Below, piece after piece: positions 58,566-64,000 of a DNA stretch of 64,000 nt. The notes under the pieces are model-generated. The model did no database searches, had not been told where the DNA came from, and saw only the letters and a list, made by a program, of their open reading frames with translations. Numbering within the stretch: the stretch's first letter is position 1; each line of letters starts with the position of its first letter. The position numbers were made by a program, and so were the translations under genes. The stretch is from Cladorhizidae sp. MBARI D1340-BT2 (lineage: Eukaryota; Porifera; Demospongiae; Poecilosclerida; Cladorhizidae): NCBI GenBank assembly GCA_028752905.1, contig JAQNBH010000007.1, positions 12,028,919-12,092,918 on the forward strand, in the 5' to 3' direction.

Positions 58566-58929
58566 AAGGCTATTGATGAGGGACACATGCCATGCTTTAA
58601 AGTATCACCCAGGCTTTTAATGAGGGAAGATACCAGGCTTTAAAGTATCACCAAGGCTTTTAATGAGGAAAACATGCCATGCTTTGAAGTATCAGTTATT
58701 CAAAAACAGGGATCCGAAGCTTTGAAAACTGAGTGTTTAATGCATAACAATAAATACATACAGAATAACAACAACGAAGATGACGTTCATGGGAGAATGC
58801 AGAGACACAAGGCATTGGGTGATGATGAGCAATGCATGCTCTAAATACCCTGCGCACATTCAATACAATCTTGCACAGTCCTACCAGCTCAGCTATCCTC
58901 CCTTCTTTCTCCACCGAATATTCAAAGAG

Positions 58930-59046
58930 ATGCTTCGTTCTGTTGCTCTCTTGGCAGTTGTATCTTTGTTATATGTTTGTGGAACAGAGCAATGTTCAAA
59001 AGGTCGAGGCTCCTTGCTGCATAACAGAGGGATGTCATGCAGGTAG
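58930..59046 (+). CDS. Possible signal-peptide exon, unit B copy
   Basis: Same 38-residue product as 18,543-18,659, with one silent difference (TCG to TCA). Same possible donor CAG|GTAGAG. See the unit A entry for doubts. Confidence 0.35.
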   Translation: MLRSVALLAVVSLLYVCGTEQCSKGRGSLLHNRGMSCR

Positions 59047-59439
59047 AGGCTCCTTGCTGCTGGTGCTCACAAGTTACTAATAACCAACTGTGCTGCATTT
59101 TACTAATGGAGAAACAGCACAGCAATCATGCAATTTCCACACACCTCTCCTACCAACCTCACTCCCCTCCCCATTCCCCATTCCTCTCCTCTTCACTACA
59201 AACACCTCTCCTCCTACCCACCTCACTCCCCCTCTCCATTCCCCATTCCTCTCCTCTTCACCCCACACACCTCTCCTTCTCCGTCCAGATCTCAGGTTCT
59301 TAACCGCCTAGTATGTCGTGTGCCTACATGTAGCTTCACTGAAAACAAATATTTGTTTCAAGTTTAATACAAAATGCAGTATAACCTTGCATCACTGGGG
59401 CCTTTGTAAGACTTTAAAAAATTTAGCATCAACACGTGC

Positions 59440-59850
59440 CACTATGAGTCTGAGCATGTGCTCTACTATGAGTCTGAACATGTGCTACTATGAGTCTGAG
59501 CATCCGCTACTATGAGTCTGAGCATGTGCTACTATGAGTCTGAGCATGTGCTACTATGAGTCTCAGCATGCGCTACTATGAGTCCAGGCACATGCTACTA
59601 TGATTCCAACAACATCCTACTATGAGTCCAACCATGTGCTACTATGAGTCTTGAAATGTGCTACTATGAGTCTGAACACGTGCTACTATGAATCTGAGGA
59701 TGTGCTACTATAAGTCTGAACACATACTACTGTGAGTCTGAGCACAAGCTACTGTGAGTCTGAGCATGTGTATAAGCCTGAGCATGGTATTATGAGTCTG
59801 ACTATGAGTCCGCATATAGAGTCTGAGCAGCTACTATGAGTCTGAGCACG
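59440..59850. repeat. About 21-bp minisatellite, unit B
   Basis: CTACTATGAGTCTGAGCATG units, more copies than unit A. Confidence 0.9.
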
Positions 59851-60384
59851 GGCAACACTTTTCTATGAACGTGCTGATATCATTATTTATCTCTGCACTT
59901 GCTATTGCAGGTTGGTAAGATACTAGCAAAAATACTCTAATTGATGCACACCAATGTTTGTTTATTTTTATTGTTATTTTTTTCTACTTTTTTATTTATT
60001 TTTTTATAAAATGTTATTTCTTCCTTTCTTGTGGAAAAGGCCACAAAGCTACCATAGGTGTAAATTTCACCAAACCATTCAGAAACTGAATTGAAAAGCA
60101 TCGAGTTATGGAAATGCCTATTATGGACTGCTCTAATTGCTTCCACACTTGAGGGAGAAGATATGTCAGATAGATGGATTTGTTGCTCTAAGTTTTGTTG
60201 CAAGCATCGCAAAATTAGCTCTTGTTGGCTTACATCATTGTGGCTATTAAGAAATAAAATCTGTCTGCATCACCTCGAGCTGGAAGCAAGAATCTCCCAC
60301 CATTGTGATTCAGCAGTCTACTGGGCATGTACAGGGGAAATTGATGACTAGTATATGTTTCATGTGTGAAGCAATCTCCAAACA

Positions 60385-61020
60385 CTGGACCAACACCACA
60401 CTGGGTTGAGACAGGTTGAAGTAGGTTGATAATAGCTCTATTGAGACACACACTGTACCAACACCACACTGGATTGAGGCAGGTTGAAGTAGGTTCACAA
60501 TAGCTCTATGTGGACTAACACTAGACCAACACCACACTGGGTTAAGAGAGGTTGATCTAGGTAGAGAATAGCTCTATTGGGGGACACACTAGACCAAAAC
60601 TGCACTGGGTTGAGGCAGGTTTGACAATAGCTCTATGGGGACACACACTGGACCAACACAAAACTGGGTTGAGGTACATTGACATTAGCTCTATGGGGAC
60701 ACATACTGGACCAACACCACATTGGGTTAAGACAGGTTGAAATAGGCTAGACAATAGCTCTATAGAGACAAACTGGACAAATACCACACTGGGTTGAGGC
60801 AGGTTGAAGTAGGTTGACAATAGATATAAACTGGACCAACATCAGATTGGGTTAAGAAAGGTTGAAATAGGCTGACAATAGCTTTATGGGGACACACAAT
60901 GAACCAACACCACACTGGGTTGGGGCAGGTTGGAATAGGCTGAGAATAGCTCTATGGGGACACACACTGGACCAACACACTTGATTGAGGGAAGCTGGAG
61001 TAGGTTGAGAATGCATAGCT
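60385..61020. repeat. About 67-bp minisatellite, unit B
   Basis: Same units as 19,850-20,480. Confidence 0.9.
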
Positions 61021-61075
61021 CTTTTGGGAGGGTGGTAGGCACCCAATGGAAGTTCAAGCTGGTAAAGGAGGTGGT

Positions 61076-61080
61076 GTATA
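61076..61080. other. Empty site of the hAT insertion
   Basis: Single GTATA in GGTG..TACATGCGAAG context, where unit A has the 3,415-bp hAT. Confidence 0.85.
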
Positions 61081-61159
61081 CATGCGAAGTTTTGATAAAA
61101 AAGACAGAATAAAGCCACAAAATGCTTGTTTCAGAGTTCTTGTCCACTTCACTAGCTAA

Positions 61160-61470
61160 AATTATGATAGGACTAGGATTATGCCAGGACTAGGGCTAGG
61201 GTTATGGCCATGGGCTAGGGATAGGATTATGCCAGGGCTTGGGTTATGGCTAACATTAGGGCTAGGGTTAGGGATAGGGTTACGCCAGGGCTAGCATTAG
61301 AGCTAGGGTTATGCCAGAGTTAAGGTTATGACCAATGGCTAGAGCTTAGGATTATGCCAAGGCTGGGGCTGGGGTTCACCAGGAGCTAGGTTATGTTAGG
61401 GCTAGTGTTATGGCCAGGATTTAGGGCTAGGGTTATGGCAGGGCTAGGTCTAGGACTAGATAAGCAAAAA
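61160..61470. repeat. Degenerate TTAGGG-like repeat, unit B
   Basis: Matches 24,030-24,330. Confidence 0.85.
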
Positions 61471-62085
61471 CGTTGAACATCCTGGGACTGTGCCAGCACT
61501 ACTGGGCCACCCTGTAACAGTTAATATTTGATGCATTTAAATCAGAAGAATTGATATCCTGCCAGAAGCCAAGTGAGTGAGTGAGGGAAGAGCTATATTT
61601 AGATAGGCATTTCTCAACCCAACACTGAAACCAGGCACTGTTCCTCATTTTGATTTAATGGAAAAGGAAAATTAAAACGAGGAACAAACTGGTTTCAGAG
61701 CCAGGGAAACAGTTGCTGCCAAATTTCTGTGCAATAGTGTCATTGGGGGATCCCCTATGTGTAATAAACTCATATTTAGTAGCACATGTGAGGTCAAGTG
61801 GAAGACACTTATCAGCTGAACAAAACACAAAATTTCCTACAGAACAAAATGGCACTTTAATCAGCTCATGAGTGAGTTCCTCTAGAGATGTGAAAGACTG
61901 TGGGAAATGTCCAAGCTTTTCCTTTGCAACAGTCCTTTGACCCCTTTACTCAGATCTCATCACATCTGTGGCAACCTCAACCACCTTACATACTCTTACT
62001 ATGGCATACAACCCTACCAACACACAAATTACCATTGCATGTTCTCACAACCTTATCCATACCACTGCAAATACTCTTCTACCCC
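61471..62085. other. Intergenic, unit B
   Basis: Matches unit A 24,345-24,955; no gene recognised. Confidence 0.4.
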
Positions 62086-62089
62086 CCAC

Positions 62090-62225
62090 CACCACTGTAC
62101 ATGCTCACATTCCCATCCACCACCACTGCACATGCTCAAATCCCTACCCACCACCACTGAACATGGTCACATCCTTACATACCAGAAATCCACATGTTCA
62201 CATCCTTACTCACGACTACTGCACG
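62090..62225. repeat. About 31-bp minisatellite, unit B
   Basis: CATGCTCACAT..CCACCACCACTG units as at 24,900. Confidence 0.8.
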
Positions 62226-62779
62226 TGTTTGACAGTGTGTACCTAAAGAAGGTTGATGCAAAAGAAGCTTGAAGATAAATGGAGAAGAGATTTGGTACAG
62301 AAAATTAGCCACTCATGCATAAAAGAAAGGGAAAGCTGTTCTCAAGACATCGCCACCATCACCTCCAGCTTGAGGGTGGCCTGGATGGTGGGAAGAGAGC
62401 TCAAATAAAGTGTTCGCCTAAATAGGCTACACAAGCATTGTCAAATACACCATTACATACAATTATAGAACCTGTGTGAGTGTATATATATATACATATA
62501 CTCTATGCCATGCAGCTACCAGCTACTCTATGCCATGCACCTACAAGCTACATGCAGCTGGATTGGACCAGTGTTCAGTTGAATAAACTCCTTTAAAATT
62601 ATAAACAAGAACACTCGACTCTCAACTCTACAACACTAGCTACTGTATATTTGAGTGTACTTTAGTAATAAACATAACATAATTATTATATGATTCTCCA
62701 GATGTCATCTGGCACATGGAATCTTTGATACGGAAGTAGTGTAGGGGTTTCTTCTTAGCTTGAGACTGACTAGGACAGA

Positions 62780-62970
62780 ACTAGAGTCGCTAGACACAGA
62801 CTTGGGGTGAACTAGAGTAGCTTGACACTGACTTGGGGAGAACTAGAGTACCTTGACACAGACTTGGGGAGAACTAGAGTAGCTTTACACAGACATGGGG
62901 AGAACTAGAGTAGCTTGACACAGACATGGGGAGAACTAGAGTATCTAGACACAGATTTAGGAGAGCTGGA
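62780..62970. repeat. 31-bp minisatellite, unit B
   Basis: GAACTAGAGTAGCTTGACAC units as at 25,620. Confidence 0.9.
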
Positions 62971-63588
62971 ACAGCCAAAAACCACTTGAGACACCATTAC
63001 TGTAACCATAGCAACGACCCCAACCCTGGCACAACCACACCTGACACATCCAAGAACTACACAAAATCCCTGTCATGAACTAGAACCATAGAATGAGATC
63101 TCCTGGTGATCTTGTATGACTTTGTGTTGTGTAGCTGGTAGCTGCATGGCAAAGAGTAGCTGGTAGCAGCATGGCATAGTGTAGCTAGTACATAAAGTAG
63201 CTGGTAGCTACATGGCATAGTGTAGCCAGGCCACATGCGCCTAGTAGCCAGGCCACAAGACAAGCTTTATTGCAGCCTGCTCAACTCTTGGCTCGTATCA
63301 CCTCATGAAGGTAAAGGGTTAAAACCTGTGTTAACATTAACCCAAACACTGAAGGTAAATGTTTGTTACCATTAATCCTCGAGGAAGGTAGAGGTTATTA
63401 ACTTTGAAACTGCCTGTTGTGTCCACTAACTCTATTGCCTATGAGACTGGTCTCGTAATGCACTTTGACCTGTGAGATCTTGAATATTGAACTGGTATGA
63501 GTTGGTATTTGTCAATATCACCACAATACCATAAGAGTGAGATCACCTTACCTACTAATGAGGGCTTCTCTTATACCTACTAATCTCG

Positions 63589-63906
<318 letters not shown>

Positions 63907-64000
63907 ACGGTGAAGGGATTTACACCTCTCCCCCTCCCCCCCCCCCCAGACTGTGTAGGGTTATATACACTTGTTTGGCCACAATGGATTTTTGGAATTT

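Overview
This is a eukaryotic, metazoan-type window: AT-rich, gene-poor, dense in transposons and minisatellites, with short introns (70-85 bp) carrying GT..AG borders. The mobile elements (Ty3/gypsy with a C2H2 Gag, several hAT families, Penelope-like elements with a GIY-YIG domain) and the TTAGGG-like repeats suggest an invertebrate animal, possibly a marine one such as a sponge. The sequence alone does not settle the species. I see no bacterial genes, operons, tRNA, rRNA or CRISPR.

The window is built around a direct segmental duplication. Unit A runs from about 300 to 26,889 and matches unit B, from about 50,230 to the window end. The units differ by large indels. Unit A carries a young Ty3/gypsy insertion (10,199-15,858) and a hAT insertion (20,534-23,948), and unit B shows the matching empty site for each. 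Unit B lacks about 2,768-6,256 of unit A. Both units share a series of minisatellites.

The one convincing host gene family is a small secreted protein. The copy at 50,849-51,739 is intact: three exons of 222, 231 and 282 bp, two phase-0 introns, a signal peptide, six cysteines, and a predicted run of helices separated by long, short and long loops. A TATA box lies about 90 bp upstream. Two further copies, at 936-1,818 and 3,678-4,519, are broken. Shorter relics lie at 7,085, 53,591 and about 49,360-49,945. The architecture resembles that of class I helical cytokine genes. This is inference from gene structure and helix pattern, not demonstrated homology, and is the lead candidate for something undescribed.

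Between the units (about 26,900-50,200) lie a TTAGGG-like 34-bp minisatellite, Penelope-like remnants with hammerhead-ribozyme-like cores, a hAT element with a second hAT nested inside it (CTTAG target duplication), an old decayed gypsy element (42,682-46,850), and a large imperfect foldback just upstream of the intact gene. The young gypsy element has a 15-nt primer-site segment exactly complementary to a stretch inside its own LTR, the signature of Tf1/sushi-type self-priming.
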